Origin: Serratia nevei
GTDB taxonomy: Bacteria > Pseudomonadota > Gammaproteobacteria > Enterobacterales > Enterobacteriaceae
Direction: 5' to 3'
Length of the DNA: 64,000 nt
NCBI RefSeq assembly: GCF_024160145.1
Contig: NZ_JAMYWQ010000003.1
Location: 1-64,000, forward strand
In this document: positions 10,732 to 21,598 of the stretch, piece by piece
How positions within the stretch are numbered: the first letter of the stretch is position 1
How the letters are laid out: the number at the start of each line of letters is the position of its first letter
Notes under the pieces: model-generated
What the model saw: the letters and a program-made list of their open reading frames with translations, nothing else
Database searches by the model: none
Told to the model about the DNA's origin: nothing
Position numbers and translations under genes: made by a program

Positions 10732-11574
10732 ATGACGTTGTCATTGGAACTTCTCGAAGAGCACCGTATGTTCGGCGGCTGGCAGCAGCGCTATCGCCAC
10801 GCGGCGCAGAGCCTGAATTGCAACATGACATTCAGCATCTACCTGCCGCCGCCGCGCGATGACAACCCGCCGCCGGTGCTGTACTGGCTGTCGGGGCTGA
10901 CCTGCAACGACGAGAACTTCACGTTGAAAGCCGGCGCGCAACGCATCGCCGCCGAGCTGGGCCTGGTGCTGGTGATGCCGGACACCAGCCCGCGTGGCGA
11001 CGAAGTGCCGAACGACGAAGGCTACGATCTGGGCCAGGGCGCCGGGTTCTACCTGAACGCCACCCAGGCGCCGTGGGATCGCCATTTCCGCATGTACGAC
11101 TACATCAGCGCTGAACTGCCGGCGCTGATCGAACAGCACTTCAGCGTCAGCGATCGTCAGTCGATCTTCGGCCACTCGATGGGCGGCCACGGCGCGCTGA
11201 TGATGGCGTTTCGCAATCCGCAGCGCTTCCGCTCGGTATCGGCGTTCGCACCGATCGTGAACCCGTGCCAGGTGCCGTGGGGCCGCAAGGCGTTCACCGC
11301 CTATCTGGGCAGCGACGAAAGCCAGTGGCTGCAGTACGACAGTTGCCATCTGCTGGCCAGCGGCGCGGAAAAAATGCCGGTCCTTATCGACCAGGGCGAC
11401 GACGACCAGTTCCTGGCCGACCAGCTGCAGCCGGCGCGGTTGGCGGAGCTGGCGCGCCAGCGCGACTGGCCGCTGACGCTGCGCATTCAGCCGGGGTACG
11501 ATCACAGCTACTTCACCATCGCCACCTTCGTGGAAGATCACCTGCGCTTCCACGCCGAGCACCTGTTCCGCTGA
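10732..11574 (+). CDS. fghA: S-formylglutathione hydrolase
   Basis: Cytosolic serine esterase that splits S-formylglutathione to formate and glutathione, completing formaldehyde detoxification begun by FrmA. The start is the ATG at 10732, behind AGGAGG; this gives 280 residues, the usual esterase D length. The nucleophile Ser149 sits in GHSMGG, the [12 protein letters not shown] oxyanion region is near residue 52, and the catalytic His is in GYDHSYF near 257. It corresponds to E. coli YeiG/FrmB. A perfect terminator follows 6 bp past the stop. Confidence 0.97.
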   Translation: MTLSLELLEEHRMFGGWQQRYRHAAQSLNCNMTFSIYLPPPRDDNPPPVLYWLSGLTCNDENFTLKAGAQRIAAELGLVLVMPDTSPRGDEVPNDEGYDLGQGAGFYLNATQAPWDRHFRMYDYISAELPALIEQHFSVSDRQSIFGHSMGGHGALMMAFRNPQRFRSVSAFAPIVNPCQVPWGRKAFTAYLGSDESQWLQYDSCHLLASGAEKMPVLIDQGDDDQFLADQLQPARLAELARQRDWPLTLRIQPGYDHSYFTIATFVEDHLRFHAEHLFR

Positions 11575-11611
11575 TAAAAAAATCCGGGCGGTTAACCGCC
11601 CGGATTTCTTC
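11575..11611. terminator. bidirectional terminator between fghA and ccdB
   Basis: Perfect 13-bp arms AATCCGGGCGGTT (11581-11593) and AACCGCCCGGATT (11594-11606) with T-rich flanks on both strands separate the convergent fghA and ccdB genes. The A-tract at 11575-11582 gives the U-tract for the minus strand. Confidence 0.85.
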
Positions 11612-11918
11612 AAAAGCCATCAATCAGAAAATCGATGGCAGCTTTAATTTGATTCCTATGCTCATTGGCATTACCAACGGCCTTCCCGATCTGTGAAATA
11701 CGTACGGCAGCCATCTCATGGGTCATAACGAGAAACTTTTCGCCGTTTACCTCAATCTCCGGGCATAAACGTGCAGAAATTTTAACCCTGACGTTATCCA
11801 ACGCATAAAGAGGGATCATTAACCGGGTCGAGAGGACATCAATAAGATCGCTTTGAACGTCCAGTAAGTAGGGATAGGCTGATGCCGGATACGTATTGTC
11901 ATATACGTTAAACTGCAT
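11610..11918 (-). CDS. ccdB: CcdB-like toxin
   Basis: Toxin of a chromosomal CcdAB toxin-antitoxin pair; family members poison DNA gyrase. From the ATG at 11918 the product is 102 residues, starting MQFNVYDN as in the family, with the core LDVQSDLIDVLSTRLMIPL and the conserved MTHEMA region. The C-terminus is LIDGF, not the FWGI of plasmid F CcdB, so the Trp known to be needed for gyrase poisoning by F CcdB is Asp here; the E. coli O157-type chromosomal toxins likewise lack that Trp. It starts 3 bp after the ccdA stop, so translation is probably coupled. Activity is inferred, not shown. Confidence 0.88.
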   Translation of the reverse strand: MQFNVYDNTYPASAYPYLLDVQSDLIDVLSTRLMIPLYALDNVRVKISARLCPEIEVNGEKFLVMTHEMAAVRISQIGKAVGNANEHRNQIKAAIDFLIDGF

Positions 11919-11920
11919 AT

Positions 11921-12157
11921 TCAAAATGTCCGATATTCATCAGACAACAAACCATTTTCTTCAGTGATGCGATTAAGTTCTTCTAACGCCGCGCGATTTT
12001 GCTCGCGCCACTGTTGAATCTCAATGTCCCTGACACGAACGCTCAATGCGTCTGTCAATACGGATGACACGTTGACGCCCAGGGATTTTGCGCGCTGGAA
12101 AAGATCGCGATCGATGGTTACGTTGACTGTCTTTTTCGTCACATTGTTATTTGCCAT
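11921..12157 (-). CDS. ccdA: CcdA-like antitoxin
   Basis: Antitoxin that neutralises CcdB and represses the operon. The preferred start is the ATG at 12157 (MANNNVTKKTVNVTIDRDLF), 78 residues, spaced correctly from a GAGGA; an ATG two codons upstream lies directly against that site. Residues 1-45 form the ribbon-helix-helix DNA-binding domain. The rest (WREQNRAALEELNRITEENGLLSDEYRTF) is the acidic, flexible toxin-binding tail typical of CcdA. The pair sits between fghA and the gsi operon, where E. coli has nothing comparable, suggesting an insertion. Confidence 0.9.
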   Translation of the reverse strand: MANNNVTKKTVNVTIDRDLFQRAKSLGVNVSSVLTDALSVRVRDIEIQQWREQNRAALEELNRITEENGLLSDEYRTF

Positions 12158-12244
12158 ATCCATTCCTCATCCCTGTAATATACAAGGGTCAAATTTTCAC
12201 CAATTATACTCGTAACACAGGGGTATGCCAATTCAGTGATACCC

Positions 12245-13153
12245 TCACCCCTTCAGTTTCGGATCCAACGCGTCGCGCAATCCGTCGCCCAACAGGTTGA
12301 AGGCCAGCACGGTGATGAATATCGCCAGGCTGGGGAAGATCGCCACGTGCGGCGCGATCACCATATCGGCGCGCGCCTCGTTGAGCATCGCCCCCCACTC
12401 CGGCGTCGGCGGCTGGGCGCCCAGGCCCAGAAACGACAGGCTGGCGGCGGTGATGATCGAGGTGCCGATGCGCAGGGTGAAATAGACCACGATCGAAGAC
12501 AGGGTGCCCGGCAGAATGTGCCGCAGGATGAGGGTCCAGTCCGAGGCGCCAATGCTGCGCGCCGATTCGATATAGGTCAGGTGCTTCAGCACCAGCGTAT
12601 TGCCGCGCACCAGGCGGGCGAAGGCCGGAATGCTAAAGATCGCCACCGCAACGATCACGTTGGCCATGCCGCTGCCCATGATCGCCACCACGCCGATCGC
12701 CAGCAGAATGCCGGGAAACGCAAACAGTACGTCGCAGACGCGCATGGTGAGGCGATCCCACCAGCCTTCATAGTAGCCGGCCAGCAGCCCCAGCAGGGTG
12801 CCGATCGCCCCGCCCGCCAGCACCGAGAACACCCCGGCCGCCAGCGAAATGCGCGTGCCCATCAGGATGCGGCTGAAGATATCGCGTCCGAGGGAATCCA
12901 CGCCCAGCCAGTGCATCAGCGAAGGCCCTTCGTTCAGCCGGTCGTAATCGAAATAGTTTTCCGCATCGAACGGTGCCAGATAAGGCGCCAGCAGCGCCGC
13001 CGCAATCAGCAACAGCACCAACAGGCCGGCGACCAGCGCCGCCCGCTGGCGACGAAAACGCCGCCAAAACTCGCTCCACGGCGTGCGTACCGCGTTGGAG
13101 TCGATAAGCGGCATCGCCTTCAGTGCGGCGTTGCGCCGCCAATGCTTAATCAT
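12245..13153 (-). CDS. gsiD: glutathione ABC transporter permease GsiD
   Basis: Inner-membrane permease of the GsiABCD glutathione importer, dipeptide-permease (DppC) family. The 302-residue protein has a long N-terminal segment ([18 protein letters not shown]), about five to six spans, and the conserved EAA loop around residues 185-215 ([21 protein letters not shown]) that docks on the ATPase. It is the last gene of iaaA-gsiABCD, 9 bp after gsiC. No clear terminator was seen between it and ccdA. Confidence 0.95.
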   Translation of the reverse strand: MIKHWRRNAALKAMPLIDSNAVRTPWSEFWRRFRRQRAALVAGLLVLLLIAAALLAPYLAPFDAENYFDYDRLNEGPSLMHWLGVDSLGRDIFSRILMGTRISLAAGVFSVLAGGAIGTLLGLLAGYYEGWWDRLTMRVCDVLFAFPGILLAIGVVAIMGSGMANVIVAVAIFSIPAFARLVRGNTLVLKHLTYIESARSIGASDWTLILRHILPGTLSSIVVYFTLRIGTSIITAASLSFLGLGAQPPTPEWGAMLNEARADMVIAPHVAIFPSLAIFITVLAFNLLGDGLRDALDPKLKG

Positions 13154-13162
13154 GCCGCGTCC

Positions 13163-14083
13163 TCATTGATAACGAATCGCCGGGTTGATCGCCGCGTACA
13201 GCATATCCACCAGCAGGTTGATCAGAATGAACTCCAGCGAGAACAGCAGCACCTCGGCCTGGATCACCGGATAATCGCGCATCTCCACCGAGTCCACCAG
13301 CAACCGCCCCAACCCCGGCCAGTTGAACACCTTCTCCACCACGATCGAACCGCCGAGCAGGAAGCCGAACTGCAGCCCCATCATGGTCACCACCGGGATC
13401 ATCGCGTTGCGCAGGCCGTGCTTCATCACCACCACGCTTTCCCGCACGCCCTTGGCGCGCGCGGTGCGCATGTAGTCCTCCTGCAACACCTCGACGAACG
13501 AAGCGCGGGTGAAGCGCGCCATCACCGCCGCCACCGCCGCCCCCAGGGTGATCGAAGGCAGAATGTAGTGCCGCCAGCTGTCGGCGCCCACCGTCGGCAG
13601 CCAGCCCAGCTCGACCGAGAACACCTGCATCAGCAGCATGCCGAGCGCAAAGGCCGGGAACGAGATCCCCGACACCGCCAGCGTCATGCCGAGGCGATCC
13701 GGCCAGCGGTTACGCCACACCGCCGACACCACGCCGATCGCCAGGCCGAACGCCACCGCCCACAGCATGCTGGTGACGGTCAGCCAGAAGGTCGGCATAA
13801 AGCGCGAGGCGATCTCTTCGCTCACCGGGCGTTTGGACACCATCGAGATGCCGAAGTCGCCCCGCAGCGCGTTGACGAAGAAGTGCGCGAACTGCTGCGG
13901 CAGCGGCTTATCCAGCCCCAAATCCTTGCGCACCAGCTGCACTACCGCCTCGTCGGCCTCCGGCCCCGCCGCCAGCCGCGCCGGATCGCCCGGCAGCAGG
14001 TGGACGAACAGGAATACCAGCACCGCCACGATCAGCAGCGTCGGGATCAGGCCCAGCAGTCGTTTCAGAAAATAATTGAGCAT
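13163..14083 (-). CDS. gsiC: glutathione ABC transporter permease GsiC
   Basis: Inner-membrane permease partner of GsiD, DppB family, 306 residues. It begins [37 protein letters not shown], the family's first span and LPGDP motif. The EAA docking loop ([25 protein letters not shown]) is near residues 196-220. It lies 52 bp after gsiB and 9 bp before gsiD, so the two permeases are likely translated together. Length matches the E. coli protein. Confidence 0.96.
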   Translation of the reverse strand: MLNYFLKRLLGLIPTLLIVAVLVFLFVHLLPGDPARLAAGPEADEAVVQLVRKDLGLDKPLPQQFAHFFVNALRGDFGISMVSKRPVSEEIASRFMPTFWLTVTSMLWAVAFGLAIGVVSAVWRNRWPDRLGMTLAVSGISFPAFALGMLLMQVFSVELGWLPTVGADSWRHYILPSITLGAAVAAVMARFTRASFVEVLQEDYMRTARAKGVRESVVVMKHGLRNAMIPVVTMMGLQFGFLLGGSIVVEKVFNWPGLGRLLVDSVEMRDYPVIQAEVLLFSLEFILINLLVDMLYAAINPAIRYQ

Positions 14084-14135
14084 CTCATTCCTTCCCCCGC
14101 CCGCCGCCGCTTGGCCACGGGCGGGGATGGGCGCC

Positions 14136-15671
14136 TTATTTCAGATCGGCGTTATCAAAGTTGAACGAGGTATCCGGCATCACGTAGAAACCGCTCAGCT
14201 GTTTGCTGTTGGCCGACAGCAGGCGTTCGGTCGCCAGGAAGATCCAGGGCGCGTCGGCCCAGATGCGATCCTGCGCGTCCTGATACAGTCTCTGCTTCTC
14301 GGCGCGATCGGTGGTCGCCAGCGCATCGGCCAGATCCTTGTCCACCTGCGGATTGCTGTAGAACGCGGTGTTGAACTGCTTCGGCGGCGCCGCCTGAGTA
14401 GAGAACAGCGGCGACAGCGCCCAGTCCGCTTCCCCGGTCGAGGCCGACCAGCCGGTGTAGAACAGCCGCACGCCGGTGTCTTTCACCCCGACGCTCTCCA
14501 CCTGCGCCGCACGCTGCCCGGCATCCATCGCCGTCACCGTCACTTTCACCCCCACCTGCGCCAGCTGCTGCTGGGTGAACTGCAGCACCTTCTGCGCGGT
14601 GCTGTGGTTGTGGGAAGACCACAGCGTGGTGGTGAAGCCGTTCGGGTAGCCGGCCTCTTTCAGCAGCTCGCGCGCCTTGGCCGGATCGTACGGCCACGGC
14701 TTATAGCGGGCGGCGAAGTCGATGGCCGGCGGCACCGGCCCTTCCGCCGGCACCGCGTAACCGGCGAACGCCACCTTGATCAGCGCGTCCTTGTTGATGG
14801 CGTAGTTCAGCGCCTGGCGCACCTTCGGGTTGTCGAACGGTTTTTGGGTGACGTTCATGCTGATGTAACGTTGCAGGATCGACGGCGCGGCTACCACGTC
14901 CAGCCTGGCGTTGCCCTCCAGCACCTTGGCCTGCTCGTAAGGGATTGGGAAGGCGAAGGTCGCCTCGCCGGTCTGCAACATCGCCGCACGGGTGTTGTTA
15001 TCCACCACCGGGCGCCAGGTGATGCTGTCGAGCTTCGGCAGCCCCGGCTGCCAGTAGCCGTCGAACTTCTTCACCTTGACGAAATCGGTCTGGTTCCAGG
15101 TCACGAACTGATACGGCCCGGTGCCGACCGGGTGGAAACCGATCTCCTTGCCGTATTGCTTCAGCGCCGCCGGCGAGATGATCGCCGCCGCCGGGTGCGC
15201 CAGGTTGTTGACGAACGCCGAGAACGGCGCCTTCAGCACGATCTTCACCGTATTGGCGTCCACCGCTTCGGTTTTGTCGATCATCTTGAACAGGTTGTAG
15301 CGCTTGAGGTGGCTGTCCGGGTTGCTGGCGCGATCGAGGTTTACCTTCACCGCCTCGGCGTTGAACGCGGTGCCGTCGTGGAATTTAATTCCCTGGCGCA
15401 GTTTGACGGTGTAGGTCAGGCCGTCTTTGCTGACCTCATAGCTGTCCGCCAGCACGTTCACCAGCTTCATGTCCTTGTCGAAGCCGAACAGCCCCTGATA
15501 GAAAGACTTGGCCACTGCCTGCGACAGCGTGTCGTTGGCGTCGTAAGGATCGAGGGTGGTGAAGTTGGAGGCCACGGCGATCACCGCGTCCTTCGCCGCC
15601 CAGACCGGGCCGGTTCCCGCCGCCAGCAGTACGGCGGCCAACAGCGCATTGCGTTTGAATGTGTGCTTCAT
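14136..15671 (-). CDS. gsiB: glutathione-binding protein GsiB
   Basis: Periplasmic receptor of the glutathione importer, SBP family 5 (DppA/OppA-like). The 511-residue precursor has a signal peptide of about 25 residues ending in Pro-Val-Trp-Ala. The mature start [40 protein letters not shown] is typical of GsiB. Aromatic residues in the ligand-binding region and the closing [17 protein letters not shown] agree with the family. It is the third gene of the iaaA-gsi operon, 23 bp after gsiA. Nickel or dipeptide binding is the alternative for this fold, but the operon context favours glutathione. Confidence 0.95.
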   Translation of the reverse strand: MKHTFKRNALLAAVLLAAGTGPVWAAKDAVIAVASNFTTLDPYDANDTLSQAVAKSFYQGLFGFDKDMKLVNVLADSYEVSKDGLTYTVKLRQGIKFHDGTAFNAEAVKVNLDRASNPDSHLKRYNLFKMIDKTEAVDANTVKIVLKAPFSAFVNNLAHPAAAIISPAALKQYGKEIGFHPVGTGPYQFVTWNQTDFVKVKKFDGYWQPGLPKLDSITWRPVVDNNTRAAMLQTGEATFAFPIPYEQAKVLEGNARLDVVAAPSILQRYISMNVTQKPFDNPKVRQALNYAINKDALIKVAFAGYAVPAEGPVPPAIDFAARYKPWPYDPAKARELLKEAGYPNGFTTTLWSSHNHSTAQKVLQFTQQQLAQVGVKVTVTAMDAGQRAAQVESVGVKDTGVRLFYTGWSASTGEADWALSPLFSTQAAPPKQFNTAFYSNPQVDKDLADALATTDRAEKQRLYQDAQDRIWADAPWIFLATERLLSANSKQLSGFYVMPDTSFNFDNADLK

Positions 15672-15694
15672 GTCGCTTGTCTCTCCTGAGGTCT

Positions 15695-17569
15695 TTAAAA
15701 AGCACCGGCGATCGGGTGGCGGGCGACAAAGTGCCCGGCGCCAACCTGCACCAGCGGTGCGGTAACGGGTTCATCGCCCAGCGCGCGCACCGGGCTCGGG
15801 ATCTCATCGGCCGGCAGCGGCTGCCGTTTGTGGGCATGAGCGGGATCGGCCACCGGCACCGCCGCCATCAGCTTGCGGGTGTAGGGATGCTGCGGGTTGT
15901 CGAACACCGCCTGCCGTGGGCCGATCTCGACGATCTGCCCGAGGTACATCACCGCCACCCGGTGGCTGATGCGCTCCACCACCGCCATGTCGTGTGAAAT
16001 AAACAGAAAAGCGATGCCGAACTCGCGCTGCAGATCGAGCAACAGATTGACGATCTGCGCCTGAATCGACACGTCCAGCGCCGAGACCGCCTCGTCGGCG
16101 ATCACCACTTTCGGGTTCAGCGCCAGTGCGCGCGCGATGCAGATACGCTGGCGCTGGCCGCCGGAGAATTCGTGCGGGTAGCGGCGCGCATGCTCCGGCA
16201 ACAGGCCGACGCGCTCCAATAGCCAGGCCACCCGTTGCTCCGCCTCCCGGCCGCGCATCACGTTGTGCACCAGCAGCGGCTCCATGATGGAAAAACCGAC
16301 CGTCAGGCGCGGATCGAGCGAGGCGTAGGGATCTTGAAAGATAAACTGAATATCGCGCCGCAGGTGCTGCAGCGCCGGCCCCTTCAATTGATCTATCCGC
16401 CGCCCGGCGAAGGTGATGGTGCCGCTCTGGCTGTCCACCAGCTTCAGCAAAGAGCGCCCGGTGGTGGACTTGCCGCAGCCGGACTCGCCCACCAGCCCCA
16501 GCGTCTCGCCGGGGTAAAGATCGAAACTGACGTTTTCCACCGCGTGCACCCGGCGAGTAACCCGATTGAACAGCCCGCCGCGCAGATCAAAGCGCGTAAC
16601 CAGATGCGCCACCCGCAGGATCGGCGCAGCATCTGGCGGCACGGTATCCTGCGGCGCCGTATCCTCCTCGCCGCCCGGCAGCGGAAACTTCGCCGGCAGC
16701 GGCCGATCGGCCATCGCCCCCAGCTTCGGTACCGCCGCCAACAGCGCCCGGGTATAGGCCTGCTGCGGCGCGGCAAACAGCTCGCGCACCCGATTCTGTT
16801 CCACCTGCTCGCCGCGGCGCATCACCAGCACCCGATCGGCGATCTCCGCCACCACGCCCATGTCGTGAGTAATGAAGATCACCCCCATCTGCATCTCCCG
16901 TTGCAGCACGCGGATCAGCTGCAGGATCTGCGCCTGAATGGTGACGTCGAGGGCGGTGGTGGGTTCATCGGCGATCAGCAGCGCCGGTTTGCAGGAGAGC
17001 GCCATGGCGATCATCACCCGCTGGCGCATGCCGCCGGAAAGCTGGTGCGGGTAGCGCCCCAGCACCTCTTTGGCCTCCGGAATGCGCACCAGATCGAGCA
17101 TGCGCAGCGCCTCCTGGCGCGCGCTGCGGCGGTCCATGCCCTGATGCAGGCGCAGTGATTCGGCGATCTGCTCGCCGACCGGAAATACCGGGTTAAGCGA
17201 AGTCATCGGCTCCTGGAAGATCATCGCCATGTCGGCACCGCGCACCGTGCGCAGCGTGCTCTGCGAGGCGCGCGCCAGATCGAGCAGCGCGCCGTCGCGC
17301 CGGCGCAGCGTCATGGCGCCGCCGACGATGCGCCCGCCGCCCTGCTCCACCAGCCGCATCAGCCCCAGCGAAGTCACCGATTTGCCGGAGCCGGACTCAC
17401 CGACGATCGCCAGCGTCTCGCCGCGATCGAGATCGAACGACAGGTTGCGCACCGCTGCCACGGCGCCGTCCGCTTGAGGAAAACTGATGCTCAGATCGCG
17501 CACCGTCAGCACCCGCTGCGGCGGCAATGACGGCCCGCCGCCAGCGGGCCGGAGTGAAACGTCGGTCAT
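15695..17569 (-). CDS. gsiA: glutathione ABC transporter ATPase GsiA
   Basis: Cytoplasmic ATPase of the importer, carrying two complete oppD/oppF-type ABC domains in one 624-residue chain, as in E. coli GsiA. Walker A motifs are GESGSGKS in the first half and GESGCGKS in the second. Signatures LSGGMRQR and FSGGQRQR, with Walker B DEPTTALD and DEAVSALD, follow. The start is placed at the ATG at 17569 (MTDVSLRP), which gives the family length; a frame continues 34 codons upstream into iaaA but looks non-coding. It lies 19 bp after iaaA. Confidence 0.95.
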   Translation of the reverse strand: MTDVSLRPAGGGPSLPPQRVLTVRDLSISFPQADGAVAAVRNLSFDLDRGETLAIVGESGSGKSVTSLGLMRLVEQGGGRIVGGAMTLRRRDGALLDLARASQSTLRTVRGADMAMIFQEPMTSLNPVFPVGEQIAESLRLHQGMDRRSARQEALRMLDLVRIPEAKEVLGRYPHQLSGGMRQRVMIAMALSCKPALLIADEPTTALDVTIQAQILQLIRVLQREMQMGVIFITHDMGVVAEIADRVLVMRRGEQVEQNRVRELFAAPQQAYTRALLAAVPKLGAMADRPLPAKFPLPGGEEDTAPQDTVPPDAAPILRVAHLVTRFDLRGGLFNRVTRRVHAVENVSFDLYPGETLGLVGESGCGKSTTGRSLLKLVDSQSGTITFAGRRIDQLKGPALQHLRRDIQFIFQDPYASLDPRLTVGFSIMEPLLVHNVMRGREAEQRVAWLLERVGLLPEHARRYPHEFSGGQRQRICIARALALNPKVVIADEAVSALDVSIQAQIVNLLLDLQREFGIAFLFISHDMAVVERISHRVAVMYLGQIVEIGPRQAVFDNPQHPYTRKLMAAVPVADPAHAHKRQPLPADEIPSPVRALGDEPVTAPLVQVGAGHFVARHPIAGAF

Positions 17570-17588
17570 GCACCCTCCCGGTGAACGC

Positions 17589-18545
17589 TTAGCGATAAAT
17601 CCCGACGGATGGCGCATCGCCGACATAACCAAAACCGCGATACATCCCCTCGCAGTTGAACGGCAGCGCAATATTGCCGTGACGATCGACGGCGATCATG
17701 CCGCCGCTGCCGCCGAGCGCCGGCAGCTTCTCCATCACCACCCGATCGCTGGCCGCCTGCAGGCTTAGCCCACCGTATTCAATCAGGGCGGAGACGTCAT
17801 AGGCCGCCACGCCGCGCATGAAGATTTCGCCGGTGCCGGTGCTGGAGACCGCCACCGTGGCGTTGTTGGCATAGCAACCGGCGCCGATGATCGGCGTGTC
17901 GCCCACCCGCCCGGCCTGCTTGTTGGTCATGCCGCCGGTGGAGGTGGCGGCGGCGAGGTTGCCCAGCGCATCCAGCGCCACCGCGCCGACGGTGCCGAAT
18001 TTGCGATCGGGATCGAGCGGATCGCCGGCCTGCGCCGCGCCGTCGTGATCGAGCAATACCCGGCCCTGCTCCGCCTGGGCCCGGTGCAGCTGATCGAAAC
18101 GTTCCTGGGTAAAGAAGAAATCGGGGGTGACCAGTTCCAGGCCGTGGGCCGCGGCAAACTTCTCGGCGCCTTCGGCGGCAAACAGCACGTGTTCGCTGTT
18201 TTCCAGCACCGCGCGCGCCGCCAGCACCGGGTTGCGTATGCGGCTGACGCCGGCGACGGCGCCGGCATCGCAGGTGCGGCCGTCCATCACGCAGGCGTCC
18301 AGCTCGTGGGTGCCCTGATGGGTGAACACCGATCCTTTACCGGCGTTGAACAGCGGGCACTCTTCGAGCAGCCGCACCGCTTCGGTCACCGCGTCCAGCG
18401 CGCTGCCGCCCTGCGCCAATATCGCCTGCCCGGCGGCCACGATCTCGGACAGCGCCTGGATATACAGCCGTTCTTTTTCCGCACTCAGCGCCGCCCGGGT
18501 AATTGCGCCCGCGCCGCCATGAATGGCAATCACTGGTTTGCTCAT
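17589..18545 (-). CDS. iaaA: isoaspartyl peptidase/L-asparaginase
   Basis: N-terminal nucleophile hydrolase that cleaves isoaspartyl dipeptides and has asparaginase activity. The 318-residue precursor begins [15 protein letters not shown], the family start. Autocleavage is expected before Thr185 in GTVGAVALD, giving alpha and beta subunits; the downstream [22 protein letters not shown] loop is intact. It is the first gene of the iaaA-gsiABCD operon, as in E. coli, linking peptide/glutathione uptake with breakdown of isoaspartyl peptides. Confidence 0.97.
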   Translation of the reverse strand: MSKPVIAIHGGAGAITRAALSAEKERLYIQALSEIVAAGQAILAQGGSALDAVTEAVRLLEECPLFNAGKGSVFTHQGTHELDACVMDGRTCDAGAVAGVSRIRNPVLAARAVLENSEHVLFAAEGAEKFAAAHGLELVTPDFFFTQERFDQLHRAQAEQGRVLLDHDGAAQAGDPLDPDRKFGTVGAVALDALGNLAAATSTGGMTNKQAGRVGDTPIIGAGCYANNATVAVSSTGTGEIFMRGVAAYDVSALIEYGGLSLQAASDRVVMEKLPALGGSGGMIAVDRHGNIALPFNCEGMYRGFGYVGDAPSVGIYR

Positions 18546-18903
18546 TTGCCTGACACCCTGTGTTAATCCCGCCGTTGCGCAGCGAATAAGCTGAGCGCGG
18601 TATCATTATTATTCAGTCTTTTTCGACTCTATTTAGTCCTGCAGTGGAAGTACAGCATAACGTCCACGCCCCGCTTTTAGCGTAGCGCGCTTAGACCGTT
18701 TCGCACCTTGAAATAGCTTATTGGAATAAAAACAGCAGGTTATAAAAAACGACAAACCGCTTATCCTGCGGCTGAGATGATTGGTAATTTCGCGTGCGGA
18801 AATAGCGGCATGGCGTAAGGAAATAAACGTTCGCGCTGAATAACGCTTATTGTGGCGCCCGGCCTGCTGTTTTTTCCCCGGCCGGGCGCAGATGATCCAA
18901 CGA
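18546..18903. promoter_or_regulatory. intergenic region upstream of iaaA
   Basis: This 358-bp gap should hold the iaaA-gsi promoter at its left end and the 3' end of the DUF924 message at its right. A strong 10-bp hairpin, GCGCCCGGCC (18855-18864) with GGCCGGGCGC (18880-18889), follows the DUF924 stop. It lacks a clear U-tract on the minus strand, so it may be a weak terminator or a message-stabilising hairpin. No convincing gene is seen. Confidence 0.5.
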
Positions 18904-19440
18904 TTAAAAGCCTGATCCAGGCTGTTGTAAAAAGGCTTCTTCTTCCGGCGTGCTGGTGCGCCCCAATATCGCATTGCGATGCGGGTAGCGGCCGAAACGA
19001 TCGATGATCGCCTTATGCCGCAGCTCGAACTCCAGCTGGTCGCCGTTGTTGAGCTCGGTATACAGCACCAGCGCCTGCTGGTGGATCAGCGGCGATTCCG
19101 AATGCATGAACGGCAGATAGAGGAAGCCACGCTGCTCGCGGCTCAGCCGTTCGCACTCGCCGCTGCGGATCGCCTCCTGCGCCAGGATCAGCGCCATGCC
19201 GTCGCAGGCGAACGACTGCGGCGTGCCGCGGAACAGGTTGCGGCTGAACTGATCGAGCACGATCACCTCCGCCAGGCGCCCTTCGATGGTGTCGCGCCAG
19301 TGCGCCAGCTCCCCCGCCGCCGCTGCCCGCCAGATTTCGCCGAAACGGCTGTGCAGCAGACGATCGAAATCGTCGTCCTTTTTAAACCACATGATCGGTT
19401 CGATCTCGTCGAACCAGAACTCGATAACCTGTTTATGCAT
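18904..19440 (-). CDS. DUF924 family protein
   Basis: A 178-residue soluble alpha-helical protein of the DUF924 family. The start ATG at 19440 (MHKQVIEFWFDEIEP) is set by a GAGGAG ten bases upstream. Family hallmarks are visible: EFWFDE at the start, IVLDQFSRNLFRGTPQSFACD near residue 66, and FLYLPFMHSESPLIHQ near 103. No signal peptide or membrane span is present. The function of the family is unknown; it has a TPR-like helical fold. It sits between iaaA and moeA, which are close neighbours in E. coli, and is transcribed away from moeA. Confidence 0.88.
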   Translation of the reverse strand: MHKQVIEFWFDEIEPIMWFKKDDDFDRLLHSRFGEIWRAAAAGELAHWRDTIEGRLAEVIVLDQFSRNLFRGTPQSFACDGMALILAQEAIRSGECERLSREQRGFLYLPFMHSESPLIHQQALVLYTELNNGDQLEFELRHKAIIDRFGRYPHRNAILGRTSTPEEEAFLQQPGSGF

Positions 19441-19597
19441 TATGATGCTCCTCTGTTTTGCAGAGTTTATACCCATTCACCCCGGCGCCGCAGTACGAAA
19501 GATGGCAAGCATAACCCGTTCTCCCCCCCGGCGTTCTCTGCCATAATACCCGCACTTTGTCGCTATTTTAGCGCACCCTGATTACGGAGTTTCCTTT

Positions 19598-20836
19598 ATG
19601 GATCATTGCCATACTTCCGATCTCATCTCCCTGGAGCAAGCGCTGGAAAAAATGCTTGGGCAGATCGCGCCGCTGCAGCAAAGCGAATCCGTCGCCCTGA
19701 CCGCCGCCGCCGGCCGCATCACCGCCGCGCCGGTGGTCTCGCCGCTCGACGTGCCGCCGTTCGCCAACTCGGCGATGGACGGCTATGCGCTGCGCCTCGC
19801 CGATCTGGCGGCCAATGCGCCGCTGCCGGTCGCCGGTAAGGCCTTCGCCGGTGCGCCGTTCGACGGCCAATGGCCGGCCAACAGCTGCGTGCGCATCATG
19901 ACCGGCGCGCCGATCCCGGCCGGGGCGGACGCGGTGGTCATGCAGGAGCAGGCCGAGGTGAGCGACCAGGGCGTGCGTTTTACCGCGCCGGTTGAAGCCG
20001 GCCAGAATATCCGTCTGGCGGGTGAAGACATTCGCCGGGGCGCGAGCGTGTTGCCGGCGGGCGTGAAGCTGGGCGCCGCGCAGCTGCCGCTGCTGGCTTC
20101 GCTTGGCGTCGCCGAGGTGCAGGTAATGCGTAAGCTGAAGGTGGCAGTGTTCTCTACCGGCGACGAGCTGCAGCCGGTCGGCCAGCCGCTGCAGGCGGGC
20201 CAAATCTACGACACCAACCGTTTCGCGGTGCGCCTGATGCTGGAACAGCTGGGCTGCGAGGTGCTTGATCTCGGCATTATCCGCGACGATCGCGATGCGC
20301 TGCGCGCCGCTTTCGAACGGGCGGACAGCCAGGCCGACGTGGTGATCAGCAGCGGCGGCGTCTCGGTCGGCGAAGCCGACTACACTAAACAGATGCTCGA
20401 CGAACTGGGCCAGGTCAGCTTCTGGAAGCTGGCGATCAAACCCGGCAAACCCTTCGCCTTCGGCAAGCTGGGCCACGCCTGGTTCTGCGGCCTGCCGGGC
20501 AACCCGGTTTCCGCCGCCCTGACCTTCTACCAGCTGGTGCAGCCGCTGCTGGCGAAGCTGGCCGGCCACAGCGACTGGCGCCTGCCGCCGCGCCTGCGGG
20601 CGCGCGCCTTGACGCCGCTGAAGAAATCGCCGGGCCGCCTCGATTTCCAGCGCGGCGTGTTCAGCAGCAACGCCGCGGGCGAACTGGAGGTCAGCACCAC
20701 CGGCCACCAGGGCTCGCACGTCTTCAGCTCCTACAGCCAGGGCAACTGTTTCATCGTGCTGGAGCGCGAACGCGGTTCGGTGGCGGTAGGCGAAACGGTG
20801 GAGATCGAGCCGTTCAACGCCCTGTTAAGGAGCTGA
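19598..20836 (+). CDS. moeA: molybdopterin molybdenumtransferase MoeA
   Basis: Cytosolic enzyme that inserts molybdate into adenylylated molybdopterin, the last general step of molybdenum cofactor synthesis. The 412-residue length matches E. coli MoeA. Visible motifs are [12 protein letters not shown] near residue 57, [19 protein letters not shown] near 100, the MoCF-domain loop [18 protein letters not shown] near 250, and [13 protein letters not shown] near 299. It is followed 2 bp later by moeB, so translation is coupled. A YedY-like molybdoenzyme encoded near 50.5 kb is one possible client in this window. Confidence 0.97.
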   Translation: MDHCHTSDLISLEQALEKMLGQIAPLQQSESVALTAAAGRITAAPVVSPLDVPPFANSAMDGYALRLADLAANAPLPVAGKAFAGAPFDGQWPANSCVRIMTGAPIPAGADAVVMQEQAEVSDQGVRFTAPVEAGQNIRLAGEDIRRGASVLPAGVKLGAAQLPLLASLGVAEVQVMRKLKVAVFSTGDELQPVGQPLQAGQIYDTNRFAVRLMLEQLGCEVLDLGIIRDDRDALRAAFERADSQADVVISSGGVSVGEADYTKQMLDELGQVSFWKLAIKPGKPFAFGKLGHAWFCGLPGNPVSAALTFYQLVQPLLAKLAGHSDWRLPPRLRARALTPLKKSPGRLDFQRGVFSSNAAGELEVSTTGHQGSHVFSSYSQGNCFIVLERERGSVAVGETVEIEPFNALLRS

Positions 20837-20838
20837 GC

Positions 20839-21594
20839 ATGCTGCCGGAATTGACCGACGCCGAAGCGCTGCGCTACAACCGCCAGATCGTGCTGCGCGG
20901 CTTTGACTTCGACGGCCAGGAGAAGCTGAAGGCCGCCCGCGTGCTGATCGCCGGGCTGGGCGGGCTGGGCTGCGCCGCCGCGCCTTACCTGGCGGCGGCC
21001 GGCGTCGGCCATCTGGTGCTGGTGGATTTCGACACCGTCTCGCTCTCCAACCTGCAGCGCCAGATCCTGCACCGCGACGATCGCATCGGCCAGAGCAAAG
21101 TCGCCTCCGCCAGGCAGGAACTGAGCGCCATCAACCCGCATATCCGCATCGACGCGATCGACGGCCGTTTGGAAGATGAGGCGGTTGCGGCAGAGATCGC
21201 CGCCTGCGATCTGGTGCTGGACTGCACCGACAACGTGGCGGCGCGCGACGCCCTGAACCGCCTGTGCCACGCGCAGCAGAGGCCGCTGGTTTCCGGCGCG
21301 GCGATCCGCATGGAGGGCCAGCTCAGCGTGTTCACCTATCAGCCGGGCGAGCCCTGCTACCGCTGCCTGAGCCGGCTGTTCGGCGACAGCGCCCTCACCT
21401 GCGTCGAAGCGGGCGTGATGGCGCCGCTGGTCGGCACCATCGGCACCCTGCAGGCGATGGAAGCCATCAAGCTGCTGGCCGACTATGGTCAGCCGCTGCG
21501 CGGCAAGCTGTTGATGTTCGATGCGATGAGCATGCAGTTCCGTGAGATGAAGCTGCCGAAGGATCCGCACTGCGAGGTGTGCGGCGGGAAATGA
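20839..21594 (+). CDS. moeB: molybdopterin-synthase adenylyltransferase MoeB
   Basis: E1-like enzyme that adenylylates the C-terminal glycine of MoaD so it can receive sulfur for molybdopterin synthesis. The 251-residue protein has the nucleotide loop GLGGLGCAAAPYLAAAGVG at about 37-55, the conserved RQILHRDDRIGQSK region near 73-86, and a zinc site formed by two CxxC motifs (CYRC near 173 and CEVC near 246). It begins 2 bp after the moeA stop behind AAGGAG. Same order as E. coli moeAB. Confidence 0.97.
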   Translation: MLPELTDAEALRYNRQIVLRGFDFDGQEKLKAARVLIAGLGGLGCAAAPYLAAAGVGHLVLVDFDTVSLSNLQRQILHRDDRIGQSKVASARQELSAINPHIRIDAIDGRLEDEAVAAEIAACDLVLDCTDNVAARDALNRLCHAQQRPLVSGAAIRMEGQLSVFTYQPGEPCYRCLSRLFGDSALTCVEAGVMAPLVGTIGTLQAMEAIKLLADYGQPLRGKLLMFDAMSMQFREMKLPKDPHCEVCGGK

Positions 21595-21598
21595 CGGA

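Noticed and set aside
15570-17671. Upstream extension of gsiA to base 17671
   Set aside because: The extra 34 residues overlap iaaA and are not GsiA-like; the ATG at 17569 gives the family length and start.
18633-18974. 113-codon minus-strand frame between iaaA and the DUF924 gene
   Set aside because: Overlaps the DUF924 3' end, contains a strong hairpin and low-complexity stretches, with no domain.
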